Shown in pieces: positions 9,283-18,333 of a stretch of DNA of 64,000 nt (position 1 is its first letter; each line of letters opens with the position of its first letter). The stretch is from Halorarius halobius (GTDB lineage: Archaea; Halobacteriota; Halobacteria; Halobacteriales; Haloarculaceae): NCBI RefSeq assembly GCF_024298865.1, contig NZ_CP101161.1, forward strand, positions 3,493,227 to 3,557,226, given 5' to 3'. A model generated the notes under the pieces. The model was given only the letters and a program-made list of their open reading frames with translations, was not told the origin of the DNA and searched no databases. Position numbers and translations under genes: made by a program.

Positions 9283-9690
9283 ATGCCACACCGAACCGAC
9301 GTGCCCGTGCGGTGGGGCGACACCGACGCGGGCGGGCTCATCTACTTCCCCCGGTACTTCCATCTGTTCGTGGTCGGTCTCAACGACTACTTCGCGCCCG
9401 TCGAGGACCACCTGATGGCGTCGCTTCGCGACCGGGGCCACGCCCTGCCGGCCGTCGACGCCTCGGCGTCGTTCGAGGCGCCGCTCCGGGCCGGCGACAC
9501 CGCGAGCGTCGAGACGCGCGTCGAGGAGACGGGGGAGTCGTCGCTGTCCGTCGCGTTCGACGTGGAGAAGGCGGCCGACGGCGAGGCGGCGGCCGGCGGT
9601 GAGGTGACGTTCGTGCTCGTCGACGAGGCGTTCGAGCCGGCGCCGCTTCCCGACGAGATGCGGGCGACGGTCGAGGCTCGCGGCGACTGA
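9283..9690 (+). CDS. Acyl-CoA thioesterase, 4HBT/YbgC hotdog family
   Basis: This 135-residue protein is a single hotdog domain. The opening VRWGDTDAGGLIYFPRYF holds the YbgC/4HBT catalytic pattern with the conserved Asp of WGDTDAxG followed by the aromatic helix. Family members hydrolyse acyl- or 4-hydroxybenzoyl-CoA thioesters; the substrate here cannot be inferred. The gene lies 40 nt downstream of the DHH nuclease gene in the same direction and ends convergently 12 nt from the aminotransferase stop. Confidence 0.85.
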   Translation: MPHRTDVPVRWGDTDAGGLIYFPRYFHLFVVGLNDYFAPVEDHLMASLRDRGHALPAVDASASFEAPLRAGDTASVETRVEETGESSLSVAFDVEKAADGEAAAGGEVTFVLVDEAFEPAPLPDEMRATVEARGD

Positions 9691-9702
9691 GCCCCCGCGG
9701 AA

Positions 9703-10851
9703 CTACAGGTAGCCGTTGTCCGCGAGCCGTTCGACCCCCTCGCGGAGGCGTTCCTCGCTGGCGGCATAGGAGAGCCGCGCGTAGCCGGGCGTGCCGAACG
9801 CGCTCCCGGGGACGGTGGCGACGTGGGCGTCCTCGATGGCCCCCTCACACCACGCCTGGTCGTCCTCGTCGACGGGGAGCATCATGTAGAACGCGCCGTC
9901 GCCGACCGGGACGTCTTTCCCGTGGTCGGCAAACAGGTCCGCGAGCATGTCGCGGCGCTCGCTGAACGCCGCGCGCATCTCCTCGACGGCGTCGTCGGTG
10001 TTCTCAAGCGCCTCAACGCCCGCGTACTGGACGAAGTGGGTCGCACAGGAGACGGAGTGGCTGTGCAGTTTGGAGGCCTGGTCGACCAGCGGCGCCGGCG
10101 CGGCGAGGTAGCCGAGCCGCCAGCCGGTCATCGAGTACGCCTTCGAGAACCCGTTTATCGTCACCGTGCGGTCGCCCATCCCGTCGAGCGAGCCGAGCGA
10201 CGTCTGTTCGACGTCGTAGGTGATGGCGTCGTATATCTCGTCGGAGATGACCGTCACGTCGTGCTCGACGGCGATGTCGCGAACCCCTTCGAGCGCGGCG
10301 TCGGAGAACACCGCCCCGGAGGGGTTCGACGGCGAGTTGACGACCAGCAGTTCGGTGTCGTCGCTCACCGTCTCCCGGAGCGCGTCGAGCGCGGGCTCCA
10401 GCTGGAACCCGTGGCCCGAGAGGTCGACCCGCGAGAGCTCCGCGCCGGCCATCTTCGCCATCGCCTCGTAGCTGACCCACGCCGGGTCCAGCAGGACGAC
10501 TTCGTCGCCGTCGTCGACGAGCGCCTGGAACGTCTCGTACAGCGCCTGCTTCGCACCCGGCGTGACGATTATCTCGTCGGTGCCGTAGTCGAGGCCGTCG
10601 CCGGCGAGTTTCTCGACGATGGCCTCCTTCAGCGGCGGGATGCCGTTCGAGGGGGCGTACCCCGTGTGGCCGTCGTCCATCGCCTGCTTGCCGGCCTCGG
10701 TGACGTTCTCGGGGGTGGGGAAGTCCGGCTCCCCGACGGAGAGGTCCACGACGTCGACGCCATCCGCCTCCAGTTCGGAGGCGAGGTTGGAGATGGCGAG
10801 CGTCGCGCTCGGTTCAACTCGTCGTACGCGGTCGGCGAAGTCCATGCTCAT
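9703..10851 (-). CDS. Class I/II pyridoxal-phosphate aminotransferase (aspartate aminotransferase-like)
   Basis: This 382-residue fold-type I enzyme shows the expected landmarks: VVDLSVGEPDFPTPENV at the N-terminus, NSPSNPSGA (substrate/PLP Asn at about 176), SDEIYDAITY, and the Schiff-base Lys237 in NGFSKAYSMTGWRLGY, with a C-terminal ARLSYAAS carrying the carboxylate-binding Arg. It most resembles archaeal aspartate/aromatic aminotransferases. The start at 10851 overlaps the lumazine synthase stop (ATGA); a second ATG two codons later is also possible. An open frame continues upstream to 11907 only because of the high GC content and spans two other genes, so it is not used. Confidence 0.92.
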   Translation of the reverse strand: MSMDFADRVRRVEPSATLAISNLASELEADGVDVVDLSVGEPDFPTPENVTEAGKQAMDDGHTGYAPSNGIPPLKEAIVEKLAGDGLDYGTDEIIVTPGAKQALYETFQALVDDGDEVVLLDPAWVSYEAMAKMAGAELSRVDLSGHGFQLEPALDALRETVSDDTELLVVNSPSNPSGAVFSDAALEGVRDIAVEHDVTVISDEIYDAITYDVEQTSLGSLDGMGDRTVTINGFSKAYSMTGWRLGYLAAPAPLVDQASKLHSHSVSCATHFVQYAGVEALENTDDAVEEMRAAFSERRDMLADLFADHGKDVPVGDGAFYMMLPVDEDDQAWCEGAIEDAHVATVPGSAFGTPGYARLSYAASEERLREGVERLADNGYL

Positions 10852-11255
10852 AGTTCCTCTGCGAGGTCGATGGCGCTCTCGACGGCCTCGGCACCTTTCG
10901 GGATGCGCTCTTCGGCCTCGGCCTGGCTCATCCCCGGCCCGGAGACGCCGAAGGCGACCGGCGTGTCGCGGTCGAGCGACACGTCGGTCAATCCCGTCGC
11001 GGCCGCGTCCGCGATGACGCGGTCGTGGTCGGTGTCGCCGGTGATGATGGCTCCGATGACGGCGACGGCGTCGACCTCGTCGCGCCGCGCCAGTCGGTCG
11101 GCCGCCAGCGGCGCGTCGTACGCGCCGGGCACCTCGATGGTGTCGACGATGTCGGCGCCGCGCTCTGCGGCGGCCTCGCGGCCGGCCGCCTCCATCTCGT
11201 GGGTGATGGGCCGCTCCTTGTTGAACTGGGCGACCACCAGTCCGAGGCTGACCAT
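10848..11255 (-). CDS. ribH: 6,7-dimethyl-8-ribityllumazine synthase
   Basis: This 135-residue enzyme condenses a dihydroxybutanone phosphate with the ribityl-pyrimidine in riboflavin biosynthesis. Typical motifs are LGLVVAQFNKERPITHEM, the substrate-binding IEVPGAYDAPLAADRL and IGAIITGDTDHDRVIAD with the catalytic His. It is short compared with bacterial enzymes, as archaeal versions usually are. The start at 11255 gives the family N-terminus; the aminotransferase follows with a 4-nt overlap. The adjacent functions are not obviously linked except by co-transcription. Confidence 0.93.
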   Translation of the reverse strand: MVSLGLVVAQFNKERPITHEMEAAGREAAAERGADIVDTIEVPGAYDAPLAADRLARRDEVDAVAVIGAIITGDTDHDRVIADAAATGLTDVSLDRDTPVAFGVSGPGMSQAEAEERIPKGAEAVESAIDLAEEL

Positions 11256-11567
11256 ACGCGAGGCGTAGCGAGCGCCGACCAAAGAACTGCCGTTTCGTGC
11301 AGACCGCCCGCAGATGGGGCCGCCGGACGCGGGGCTGGTGGACGATTGAGCCGGAAGGCGAAGGTGGGGGCGGGAGCCCCGAGTGGCGGGCGCGGAGCGG
11401 ATGCGGCCGGGCACCGGGCGGACCCGGCCTGTGTGGTGGCCGTAATCTGCCTCCGCGACGAGAAAAGCGTCGCTTTGGCAATCGGGGGTTCGGCGGCCCC
11501 ACTGATAAACGTTCGTTTCCAGCCACCACCGCGGGCCGTTGGTTTCGAGCCAGTCGGACCGGCGCCG
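11256..11567. other. Intergenic gap upstream of ribH
   Basis: This stretch of 312 bases between the nitrilase stop and the ribH start is GC-rich. I see no convincing protein-coding frame, no tRNA fold and no clear TATA box at the distance expected for ribH. It contains several short G- and C-runs around 11320-11440. I did not recognise a known flavin-responsive leader in it. Confidence 0.5.
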
Positions 11568-12365
11568 CTACAGCCGTCGGTCCCGCAACGCGGGGAACTC
11601 CTCGCGGACCCGCTCGACCCGCTCCGGGTCCAGGTCCGCCGTGACGAGCGCGGGTTCGTCGCTCGAGGAGGCCAGCACCGTCCCCCACGGGTCGTACACC
11701 GTCGACCGACCGACGAGTTCGGCGTCCTCGAACGTGCCGGAGCCGTTGGCAGTGGCGACGTACGTCTGGTTCTCGACCGCACGCGCCTGCGGAAGCAGTT
11801 CCCAGTGTTCGACCCGCGGGTACGGCCACGCGCTCGGCACGCAGACGAGCGTGACGCCCGCCTCGACTAGCTCGCGGTACAGCTCCGGGAAGCGGAGGTC
11901 GTAACACGTCGTCGTCCCGACGGTGAACCCCTCGAACTCGGCGACGCCGAGCGTCTCGCCGGGGACGAGCAGGCGCGACTCGGCGCTCTCGTAGCCGAAC
12001 AGGTGGTGTTTGCGGTAGACGGCCAGCCGCTCGCCCGCGCGGTCGAAGAGGACGGCGGTGTTCGCCAGTCCCTCCTCGGCGGGGCCGCCGTCGGTCGTCG
12101 AGAGGTCCTCGACGACGGAGCCGGCGAGCACGCCCACCTCGTTGTCGCGGGCCGCCTCGCGGACCCGCGAGAGGGAGGGGCCGTCGAGCGGTTCGGCGTC
12201 GCGCTGGTAGCAGTCGAACGCGAAGTAGCCGACGTTGAACAGCTCCGGCAGAACGACGAGGTCCGCGCCGTCGGCGGCGGCCGTCTCGATGGCCGCGACA
12301 GCGCGGTCGACGTTCGCGGAGACGGCACCGGCCTCGACGTGGTGCTGGGCGAGTGCGAGTCTCAT
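11568..12365 (-). CDS. Carbon-nitrogen hydrolase (nitrilase superfamily amidase)
   Basis: This 265-residue hydrolase has the complete Glu-Lys-Cys triad of the superfamily: Glu41 in VVLPELFNVGY, Lys119 in VYRKHHLFGYE and Cys154 in TTTCYDLRFPELYR. Length and motif spacing fit the single-domain omega-amidase/carbamoylase-like branches, which hydrolyse amides, omega-amides or N-carbamoyl compounds; the substrate is undetermined. It overlaps the upstream SRPBCC gene by 4 nt on the same strand, so translation is probably coupled. Confidence 0.9.
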   Translation of the reverse strand: MRLALAQHHVEAGAVSANVDRAVAAIETAAADGADLVVLPELFNVGYFAFDCYQRDAEPLDGPSLSRVREAARDNEVGVLAGSVVEDLSTTDGGPAEEGLANTAVLFDRAGERLAVYRKHHLFGYESAESRLLVPGETLGVAEFEGFTVGTTTCYDLRFPELYRELVEAGVTLVCVPSAWPYPRVEHWELLPQARAVENQTYVATANGSGTFEDAELVGRSTVYDPWGTVLASSSDEPALVTADLDPERVERVREEFPALRDRRL

Positions 12366-12796
12366 GGGTCGGAATCGAGCCCGAGCGCGTCGCGGAGCGC
12401 GGCTTCCAGGTTGTCGAGTTCGCCGTCGAGGTTCCGCTCGAAGAACGTTTCGACGCCGGGGACGCGCCCGTCGACGACGAACTGGTTGGTGACGCGCGTC
12501 CGGCCGTCGACGCGCTCGATTGTGTGTTCCCCCTGGACGCGCATCACCTTCGAGGTGCCGACGAAGCGGACGTACTCGCCCTCGCGGCGCTCGACGTCCT
12601 CGGTCTCGACTGCGATGGTGCGGTCGGTGAACCGGACCGGAATCTCGAGATGCCAGATGGCGCTCTCCGGGCCAGTGAGCTCGAAGTCGACGACGGCGCT
12701 GATGGGGCGGGCGCGCCGCTCCGGGTCGGAGATGAACTCCCAGACAGGCTCCGGCGGGGCGTCGAGTTCGAACGTCCGCTCGACCCGTACGGTCAT
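12362..12796 (-). CDS. SRPBCC-fold (CoxG-like) protein
   Basis: This 144-residue protein has the START/SRPBCC layout: an N-terminal strand and helix (VERTFELDAPPEPVWEFISD), a run of antiparallel strands, and a long C-terminal helix (VETFFERNLDGELDNLEAAL). Such proteins bind hydrophobic ligands or act in cofactor or membrane-related roles; nothing specifies the ligand. ATG 12796 is preferred over the GTG two codons upstream. It is co-transcribed with the nitrilase-family gene through a 4-nt overlap. Confidence 0.8.
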   Translation of the reverse strand: MTVRVERTFELDAPPEPVWEFISDPERRARPISAVVDFELTGPESAIWHLEIPVRFTDRTIAVETEDVERREGEYVRFVGTSKVMRVQGEHTIERVDGRTRVTNQFVVDGRVPGVETFFERNLDGELDNLEAALRDALGLDSDP

Positions 12797-12848
12797 ACGC
12801 ACCGCTGGAGGGGACGAGAGTTAAAACCGCCCGCTCCGGGTCGGGAGG

Positions 12849-13073
12849 TCACTCCGGGGTGACCCGCCACGTGGTCGAGCGCGCACGCCCCCACTTCTCG
12901 ATGTCGACGTCGTCGGACTCCTCCGCGAGGCGTGGGAGCCGCGTCCCCACCTGCTTCGCCGTGAGCCCGATGGCGTCCGCGATATGCTTGGCGCGGAAGT
13001 ACCGCTTCCCCGCGTCCGCGCGGTCGCGGAGGTACGCGAGGATGCGCTCGTCCTCCTCGTCGGGTTCGGCCAT
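12849..13073 (-). CDS. Small winged-helix-like protein (DUF7123-type)
   Basis: This 74-residue protein contains a predicted helix-turn-helix core, RYFRAKHIADAIGLTAKQVGTRLPRL, ending in DIEKWGRARSTTWRVT. Many haloarchaeal genomes carry such a short protein, which I match from memory to the DUF7123 family. It may bind DNA, but no partner or operon is evident; it has its own upstream region beside the small membrane protein gene. Confidence 0.7.
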   Translation of the reverse strand: MAEPDEEDERILAYLRDRADAGKRYFRAKHIADAIGLTAKQVGTRLPRLAEESDDVDIEKWGRARSTTWRVTPE

Positions 13074-13119
13074 ACCCCTGCTAGCGGATTATCGAACTTA
13101 AACTTGCGCCGTCGTGGTC

Positions 13120-13308
13120 TCAGTCGTACAGATGGAGCGCCGCGACCAGCAGTGCCCCGAACAGCATCGCGCCCGCGAACCCCCACCCCGAGAGGAGCTG
13201 TTGGTGGTTGAGCGCCGACACCAGCATCACGAGCGCGCCAGCGAGTCCGAGCACCGCGAACAGCGCGGCCAGCCCCACGCGTTTGTCCGACCGTTCTGAA
13301 GTTGCCAT
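13120..13308 (-). CDS. Small two-helix membrane protein
   Basis: This 62-residue protein has two hydrophobic segments (about 11-31 and 42-60) separated by LNHQQLLSGWG. The start at 13308 gives MATSERSDKRVG, a basic cytoplasmic lead-in. It resembles conserved small haloarchaeal membrane proteins (possibly DUF7525), but function is unknown. It is divergent from the larger membrane protein gene at 13401. Confidence 0.65.
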   Translation of the reverse strand: MATSERSDKRVGLAALFAVLGLAGALVMLVSALNHQQLLSGWGFAGAMLFGALLVAALHLYD

Positions 13309-13400
13309 ACCGGTCGTTCCGACGACGCCCACTTAATCCCCGCGTTCCACCCCTGTCGTGCGGCAACCGACTTATCATGCCGCCCCTGCCAGAGCATCGC

Positions 13401-14420
13401 ATGGCTCGGGAGGACCGAACGCTCACCGGACCGTTCGCGGCGACCGGGGCGCTGTCCGGCGTCCGCCTCGACGCCGTCGTGACGGCGATACAGGTGTGGT
13501 CCATTACGGGCGTCGTGCTCGACGTGCGCTCGCACGTCGCCGGCTTCGACTTCGCCGAGGAGGGGTTTCTGACGCCGGAACACGCCATGTTCTACTCGGG
13601 CTTTCTCGCGCTCGCGGCGCTGGTCGCGGCCGTGTCCGTCCGCCGCTACCGCGAGGGCGCGAGCCTCGGGCACGCACCGCCGGTCGGCTACCGCCTGGGT
13701 GCGGTCGGGCTCGTCGTGTTCGCGCTCGGCGGGCCGGGCGACCTGCTGTGGCACACCGCGTTCGGCGCGGAGTCGGACGTGGAGGCGCTCGTCAGCCCGA
13801 CGCATCTCGCGCTGGCGACCGGCGGCGTCCTGTTCGCCACCGCCCCGTTGCGCGCGACGCTGGCCCGCGGCGGCGAATCCGGTTGGCGGCAGGCGCCCGC
13901 CGTCGTCGGCCTGCTGGTCGCGGCGGCGCTGGCCGCCCTGTTCAGCCTCTACGCGCAACCGGCGTTCGTCGTAGCGGGTGCCGGGGGCACCCACCCCGCG
14001 GTCGGGCTCGCGGCCGTGCTCTGGCAGGCGGTGCTGGTCGGCGGTGTCGTCGCCTACTATCTCACGCGGCTCCGGCCGACGGTCGGCGCCGGGACGCTAC
14101 TCGTCGGCAGCCCGGTCGCCGCCGTCGCGGTCGTCGGTGGCTCGCCCGCACTGGCCGTGCCCGCAGTCGTGGCAGGACTCCTGCTGGACGCCGCGGTGTG
14201 GGCCGGCGTGGCGACCGGGAGCCGTCGCCGGCTACTGGGGGCGGTCGCCGGGACGACGGCGCTCGTGACCGCCGGTCAGTTCGCCGCCGTCGCCGTGACC
14301 GCGGGACTGGCCTGGAGTATCCACCTGTGGGCCGGCGCCGTGTATCTGGCCGCCTGCGTGGGCGCGCTCGTCGGACTGCTCGCGGTGCCCGCCGGCGAGC
14401 GGCGGTCAGAAAGCATATAG
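13401..14420 (+). CDS. Multi-pass membrane protein, function unknown
   Basis: This 339-residue hydrophobic protein has about eight to nine transmembrane segments and conserved-looking polar stretches inside them (HVAGFDFAEEGFLTPEHAMFY, GGPGDLLWHTAFG, SPTHLAL). The His/Asp/Glu-containing motifs near the first three helices could bind metal or haem but I cannot assign a family. A TATA-like ACTTATC near 13370 lies about 27 nt before ATG 13401, so the protein is probably translated from a leaderless transcript; earlier in-frame starts lie upstream of that point. Confidence 0.8.
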   Translation: MAREDRTLTGPFAATGALSGVRLDAVVTAIQVWSITGVVLDVRSHVAGFDFAEEGFLTPEHAMFYSGFLALAALVAAVSVRRYREGASLGHAPPVGYRLGAVGLVVFALGGPGDLLWHTAFGAESDVEALVSPTHLALATGGVLFATAPLRATLARGGESGWRQAPAVVGLLVAAALAALFSLYAQPAFVVAGAGGTHPAVGLAAVLWQAVLVGGVVAYYLTRLRPTVGAGTLLVGSPVAAVAVVGGSPALAVPAVVAGLLLDAAVWAGVATGSRRRLLGAVAGTTALVTAGQFAAVAVTAGLAWSIHLWAGAVYLAACVGALVGLLAVPAGERRSESI

Positions 14421-14444
14421 ACGGCCGCCGTGTTGGGCCCGCTA

Positions 14445-15611
14445 ATGGACGTTCGGGCGCTGTTTCTCGGCTCCAAACTCAAGGCGTTCCTCACCGCAGT
14501 CGGCCTCCTGACGTTCAGTATCGGCGGCGGGTTCGTGCTCGGCGTGTTCGGCGCGCCGACGGTCGCCGACGTCGACAATCGGTTCGGTGCCACCTCGGAG
14601 GAGACGACCATCGTGGAGACGGACCTCGTCGTCGACAACCCGAACCCCATCGGGGTCCGGCTGGGCGGGACGACGGTGAACTACACCGTGATGATGAACG
14701 ACGTGGCGATGGCGAGCGGGCAGAAGGAGGGACTGGAGATAGAGACGGGCAACTCGACGCTGAACTTTACCACGGAGATGCGCAACGACCGCATCCCGCC
14801 GTGGTGGGCCTCGCACATCCAGAACGACGAGGTGACCAACGTCACCATCGACGCGCGGGTCGACACCTCCATCCTCGGCAACCGCCAGTTCGACATCGAG
14901 CAGAACAGGCGGGTCGAGACGAACATCATCGGCCAGTTCAACTCCGACGAGGCGCGCCCGGTCCACGGGCCGGAGAACCCCCTGTACTCGAACCCGGTGC
15001 TCTACATCAACGAGACGAGAGCGGAGTGGGGCGACGTCGACCGCGAGTCGACGCCCATCGACATGGCGTTCACCGTCTACAACCCACAGTTGAAGCCGTA
15101 CACCATCACCGAAGTCGGCTACGAGATAACGATGAACGACATCCCGGTCGGGGAGGGGGCGACCGACCGGGCGTACGTGGTACCGGGCGGGGCGACGGAG
15201 GTCGTCCGGACGGCCCCGACCATCGACAATCAGCGGCTCGACGAGTGGTGGGTGAGCCACCTCCGCAACGACCAGGTGACGGCGCTCCGCATCGACTTCT
15301 ACGCGACGGTCGAACTGCCGGGCACCGACCAGCAGATACGGGTGCCGCTCGACCGGCTGACATACGAGAAGACCATCGAGACGGACATCTTCGGGACGAA
15401 GAACGCCGATGGCGGACGCGACGGGTCGACCCCGACCCCGACGGCCACGCCCGAGGGCACCGACGGCGGCATCGTCGACTCGCCGGTCGATTCGCCGGTC
15501 GATTCCCCCGACGACGCGCCGCTGGACTCGCCGGTGTCGACGCCGACCGCGACGCCCGCACCCGTCGAGACCACGCCCACCGCGACGGAGACCGGCGGCC
15601 TCATCGGGTGA
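14445..15611 (+). CDS. Membrane-anchored LEA14/WHy-domain protein with Pro/Thr-rich tail
   Basis: This 388-residue protein has an N-terminal transmembrane helix (about 12-36) followed by two beta-sandwich repeats of the LEA-type-2/WHy kind. Paired landmarks are VVDNPNPIGVRLGGTTVNY with PPWWASHIQNDEVTNV and VYNPQLKPYTITEVGYEI with DEWWVSHLRNDQVTAL, which shows an internal duplication. The C-terminus is a low-complexity Ser/Pro/Asp/Thr tail (DSPV repeats, PTPTATPEGT), typical of haloarchaeal surface proteins. The TATA-like AGCATATAG overlaps the end of the upstream gene and sits about 27 nt before the ATG. WHy domains are linked to desiccation and stress, but the role here is inferred. Confidence 0.8.
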   Translation: MDVRALFLGSKLKAFLTAVGLLTFSIGGGFVLGVFGAPTVADVDNRFGATSEETTIVETDLVVDNPNPIGVRLGGTTVNYTVMMNDVAMASGQKEGLEIETGNSTLNFTTEMRNDRIPPWWASHIQNDEVTNVTIDARVDTSILGNRQFDIEQNRRVETNIIGQFNSDEARPVHGPENPLYSNPVLYINETRAEWGDVDRESTPIDMAFTVYNPQLKPYTITEVGYEITMNDIPVGEGATDRAYVVPGGATEVVRTAPTIDNQRLDEWWVSHLRNDQVTALRIDFYATVELPGTDQQIRVPLDRLTYEKTIETDIFGTKNADGGRDGSTPTPTATPEGTDGGIVDSPVDSPVDSPDDAPLDSPVSTPTATPAPVETTPTATETGGLIG

Positions 15612-15664
15612 CCGGCGACAGGGTTTTGACCCCGCCCGGTGTACGGCCGGGTGCATGAACCGGA

Positions 15665-16141
15665 GTGCCACCGCTCCTGGTCGAGTTCTCCCGTGAGGAG
15701 CCAGTAGCGACGAGCGACGGCGAATCGATTCTGGTCGAGATAGACGGTACCCAGCACCGGCTGTCGCGTGCGGCCGCCCGCGAACTGCAGGCGGCCGTCG
15801 GCGACGCGCTGGTCGAGCGCCGCGAGTTCCTGCACACCAGCGGCGAACATCGCGAGGACGGCAGTTACGTCGTCGCGCGCCGCGGTGCCGACAGCGCGGG
15901 CAACGAGAAGGTGTTCGACGCGTTCGCACGCGTCGAGCGCCTGTACGAGCGACTGCCCGAGACGTTCACCGCCGAGGACGTGAGCCGGACCGGCATCACC
16001 GGCTCCCGGCGCCACATGCTGGTGCGTCACTTCGCGGAGCATCCGGCGTTCGACTGCGCCATTAGCCGCCGGAACCCGTTGACCGTCGAGAAACGAGAGT
16101 CGTGCGAGGAGTCGGAGGTGAGCGCCGCGCCTGCCGACTAG
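15665..16141 (+). CDS. Haloarchaeal protein of unknown function (DUF7528-like)
   Basis: This 158-residue protein starts at GTG 15665, because an in-frame TGA at 15656 closes the upstream side. It has a compact N-terminal beta region, then REFLHTSGEHREDGSYVVARRGADSAGN and a C-terminal winged-helix-like part (PETFTAEDVSRTGITGSRRHMLVRHFAEHPAFDC). I match it from memory to a conserved haloarchaeal family, DUF7528, of unknown function. It ends with a 4-nt overlap with the convergent PhoU-domain gene. Confidence 0.7.
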   Translation: MPPLLVEFSREEPVATSDGESILVEIDGTQHRLSRAAARELQAAVGDALVERREFLHTSGEHREDGSYVVARRGADSAGNEKVFDAFARVERLYERLPETFTAEDVSRTGITGSRRHMLVRHFAEHPAFDCAISRRNPLTVEKRESCEESEVSAAPAD

Positions 16142-17172
16142 GCGATGGTGACGTACTCGCTGTCCTCGTTGAGCGCGAGGTTCGTCGCGATTTCGGCGTT
16201 ACGGACCGCGTACTGGGCGGTCTGCTGGAGCGCGACCAGCACCTCGCGCACCCGGAGCAGGTCCTCGTTGGACATCTCCGGGAGGTCCATCAGGATGTCG
16301 GTCTGCCGGTCGTCGATTTCCCGGAACAGCCGCCGGGTCTCGATGGCGAGGTCGTAGTCGCGCTCGACGGCCGACCGCACGCCTTTCTCGGTCACCTCGT
16401 TGACCGAGTCGGTGAACTCGCGGATGCGCCGCATCGTCGCGTCGTCGACGCTGAGGGTGTGACCCTCCGTCTCGAGGACGATTTCGGCGATGTCCTCGGC
16501 GTTGTCCGCGGTGAGTTCGAGGTTCTTCGCGATGGAGCGGTAGCCGATGAGCGGGAACCCCGAGTCGAGCCCCACGGCCCGCGCGAGGTTCGGGTTCTGG
16601 TAGGCCGTGAAGATGAGGCGGAGCAGGAGGACGAAGATCTTGTTCGCCTGCCGCTCGCGGTTCAGCGCCCGCTGTGCGAGGTCCGGGTTGCCGTGGGCAA
16701 GCGCCTTCACCGCCTCGTTGCGCATCGTCGACCCCGTGGATTCGAGGCGTTCGAGCAGGTTGTCGAGCGTGAAGTCCTCCGGGTCCACCGAACACCGGAT
16801 GGCGATGCGTTCGGGCGTCTCCTCGATGACGCCCAGCCCCATCAGTTGCGTCTCGGCGTTGTAGACGGCGTTGATGGTCTGTGAGTCGAGGGTGCCGCCC
16901 TCCTCGACTTCGACCTGGATGACGCGGCGTCCGAGCACGTACTGTGCGAGGATGGCGCGCTCGACGGCGTCCGACTCCAGTTCGTCGGCGTGGATGACCG
17001 CCTCCGACTCCTCCTGCTGGACGGACTCCGGCATGACGGTGAGCGTCCCCTTCCCACCGATGCGAAGCGACACCTCGTCGCCCTTCTCGACGTCCTGTGC
17101 CTTCGCCCACTCCGCGGGCAGCGTCATCGCCAGCGTCGACGGCCCCAGCCGCTGTACTTTGCGTGTCTCCAT
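16138..17172 (-). CDS. PhoU-domain regulator with AbrB-like N-terminus
   Basis: This 344-residue protein joins an N-terminal SpoVT/AbrB-type swapped-hairpin domain (residues 1-50; ETRKVQRLGPSTLAMTLPAEW) to two PhoU helical repeats (about 120-215 and 225-335). PhoU-like proteins modulate phosphate transport and signalling; the archaeal AbrB-PhoU fusions are presumed transcriptional or signalling regulators. ATG 17172 is preferred over GTG 17181. A CCTTAAGG box at about 17198-17205 on the minus strand lies at the leaderless promoter distance. No phosphate transporter genes are adjacent. Confidence 0.88.
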   Translation of the reverse strand: METRKVQRLGPSTLAMTLPAEWAKAQDVEKGDEVSLRIGGKGTLTVMPESVQQEESEAVIHADELESDAVERAILAQYVLGRRVIQVEVEEGGTLDSQTINAVYNAETQLMGLGVIEETPERIAIRCSVDPEDFTLDNLLERLESTGSTMRNEAVKALAHGNPDLAQRALNRERQANKIFVLLLRLIFTAYQNPNLARAVGLDSGFPLIGYRSIAKNLELTADNAEDIAEIVLETEGHTLSVDDATMRRIREFTDSVNEVTEKGVRSAVERDYDLAIETRRLFREIDDRQTDILMDLPEMSNEDLLRVREVLVALQQTAQYAVRNAEIATNLALNEDSEYVTIA

Positions 17173-17259
17173 ATACCGCACCCTCTGCTTTGCACACCCT
17201 TAAGGTTCACTAATGGGGGTAAAGACGAATGGCCGGTGATTAGCCAGTGGGGGAGACAA

Positions 17260-18333
17260 TCAGACGACTTTCAGCAGACGGCGCTCGAACTTCCCGACGC
17301 GGACCCGTTGCCAGCCCCGGAGCTGTTCGTCGAGGTCCGGGTCGCCAGTGTCGACTCGGAGGACGCCGATGTCCTCGAGTTTCTTGCGGGAGGCGACCAC
17401 TTCCACCTCGGACTGCCGGATGACCGCGGGGGAAATCTGCGGGTTGCCGCGGCCGAAGATGAACCCCTGGCCGCCGATGGGGGAGACGACGATTCGGTTG
17501 GTCTCGCCGAGCGCCGCGAGTATCTCCGACTCGGTGGCGTCGCCCGCCAGCAGGTCGCCGTTGCGCCACACGTCGACGCCCAGCGGCGCGCCGTCGAAGC
17601 CGAGTTCCGTCTTCACGGCGTCGAGCGTCGACCCCGGGCCGAGCACGAACGTCGTCTCCGGCTCCTCCATGCAGTCGCCGGCGACGGCCTCCGCGAGCTG
17701 TTCGACGGTGCCGCCGCCGATCTGCTTCGACGACTGGAGGTCCTCGCCGACCGGCACCGGCCGGACCGCCTTCAGTTCGGTGTTGACGTCGCCGCCCCGG
17801 AACGCGTCCTCGTCGATGTCGTTCACCTCACGGGTCGCGGTGCGGTCGAACGAGACGGCGAGGCGACCGGCCGCCCGCGGCGTCACCGCGAACACCGAGG
17901 AGTACACCTTGACGCCCGCGGGCACGCCCAGCATCGGCGTGTCGGCGCCGGACTCGTCCAGTGCCTCCGCCACGTCCACAGCGGTACCGTCCCCGCCGAC
18001 GAACAGCACGAGGTCAACGTCCGCGTCCACGAACGCCGCGACGGCCGCCCGCGTGTCCTCCCGGGACGTGTCCTCGTCGCCGGGATACCCCACGACCTCG
18101 GGGTCGTAGCCGGCCTCACGGGCCTCGTCTTCCCCCATCACGCCGCCGTACGCCAGCAGTTCGACGTCGACACCCTGCTGGCGCATGTGTTCGAGCGCCT
18201 GCACCGCCCGGTCGGGCGCGCGCGGTTCGGCCCCCCGGCGGCGAGCCTCCTCGACCTTGTTGTCGGTGCCTTTCAGCCCGACCCGGCCGCCCATCCCGGC
18301 TATGGGATTGACCACGACCCCGATGCGTCGCAT
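17260..18333 (-). CDS. ATP-NAD kinase family protein
   Basis: This 357-residue protein has the NAD kinase/diacylglycerol kinase fold signatures: an N-terminal VVVNPIAGMGGRVGLKG and GGDGT at residues 113-117 in LVLFVGGDGTAVDVAE, then GVPAGVKVYSS and GPGSTLD. It belongs to the longer AcoX-like ATP-NAD kinase branch rather than the short housekeeping NAD kinase, and its phosphoryl acceptor is not certain. ATG 18333 is preferred over GTG 18339. It stands alone between the PhoU-domain gene and the oxidase-associated cluster. Confidence 0.85.
   Translation of the reverse strand: MRRIGVVVNPIAGMGGRVGLKGTDNKVEEARRRGAEPRAPDRAVQALEHMRQQGVDVELLAYGGVMGEDEAREAGYDPEVVGYPGDEDTSREDTRAAVAAFVDADVDLVLFVGGDGTAVDVAEALDESGADTPMLGVPAGVKVYSSVFAVTPRAAGRLAVSFDRTATREVNDIDEDAFRGGDVNTELKAVRPVPVGEDLQSSKQIGGGTVEQLAEAVAGDCMEEPETTFVLGPGSTLDAVKTELGFDGAPLGVDVWRNGDLLAGDATESEILAALGETNRIVVSPIGGQGFIFGRGNPQISPAVIRQSEVEVVASRKKLEDIGVLRVDTGDPDLDEQLRGWQRVRVGKFERRLLKVV

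Noticed and set aside
9703..11907. A 734-codon open frame covering aminotransferase, lumazine synthase and beyond
   Set aside because: Only the part from 10851 downwards looks like a protein; the rest is an antisense or out-of-frame reading through GC-rich DNA, and the lumazine synthase frame fits that stretch better.
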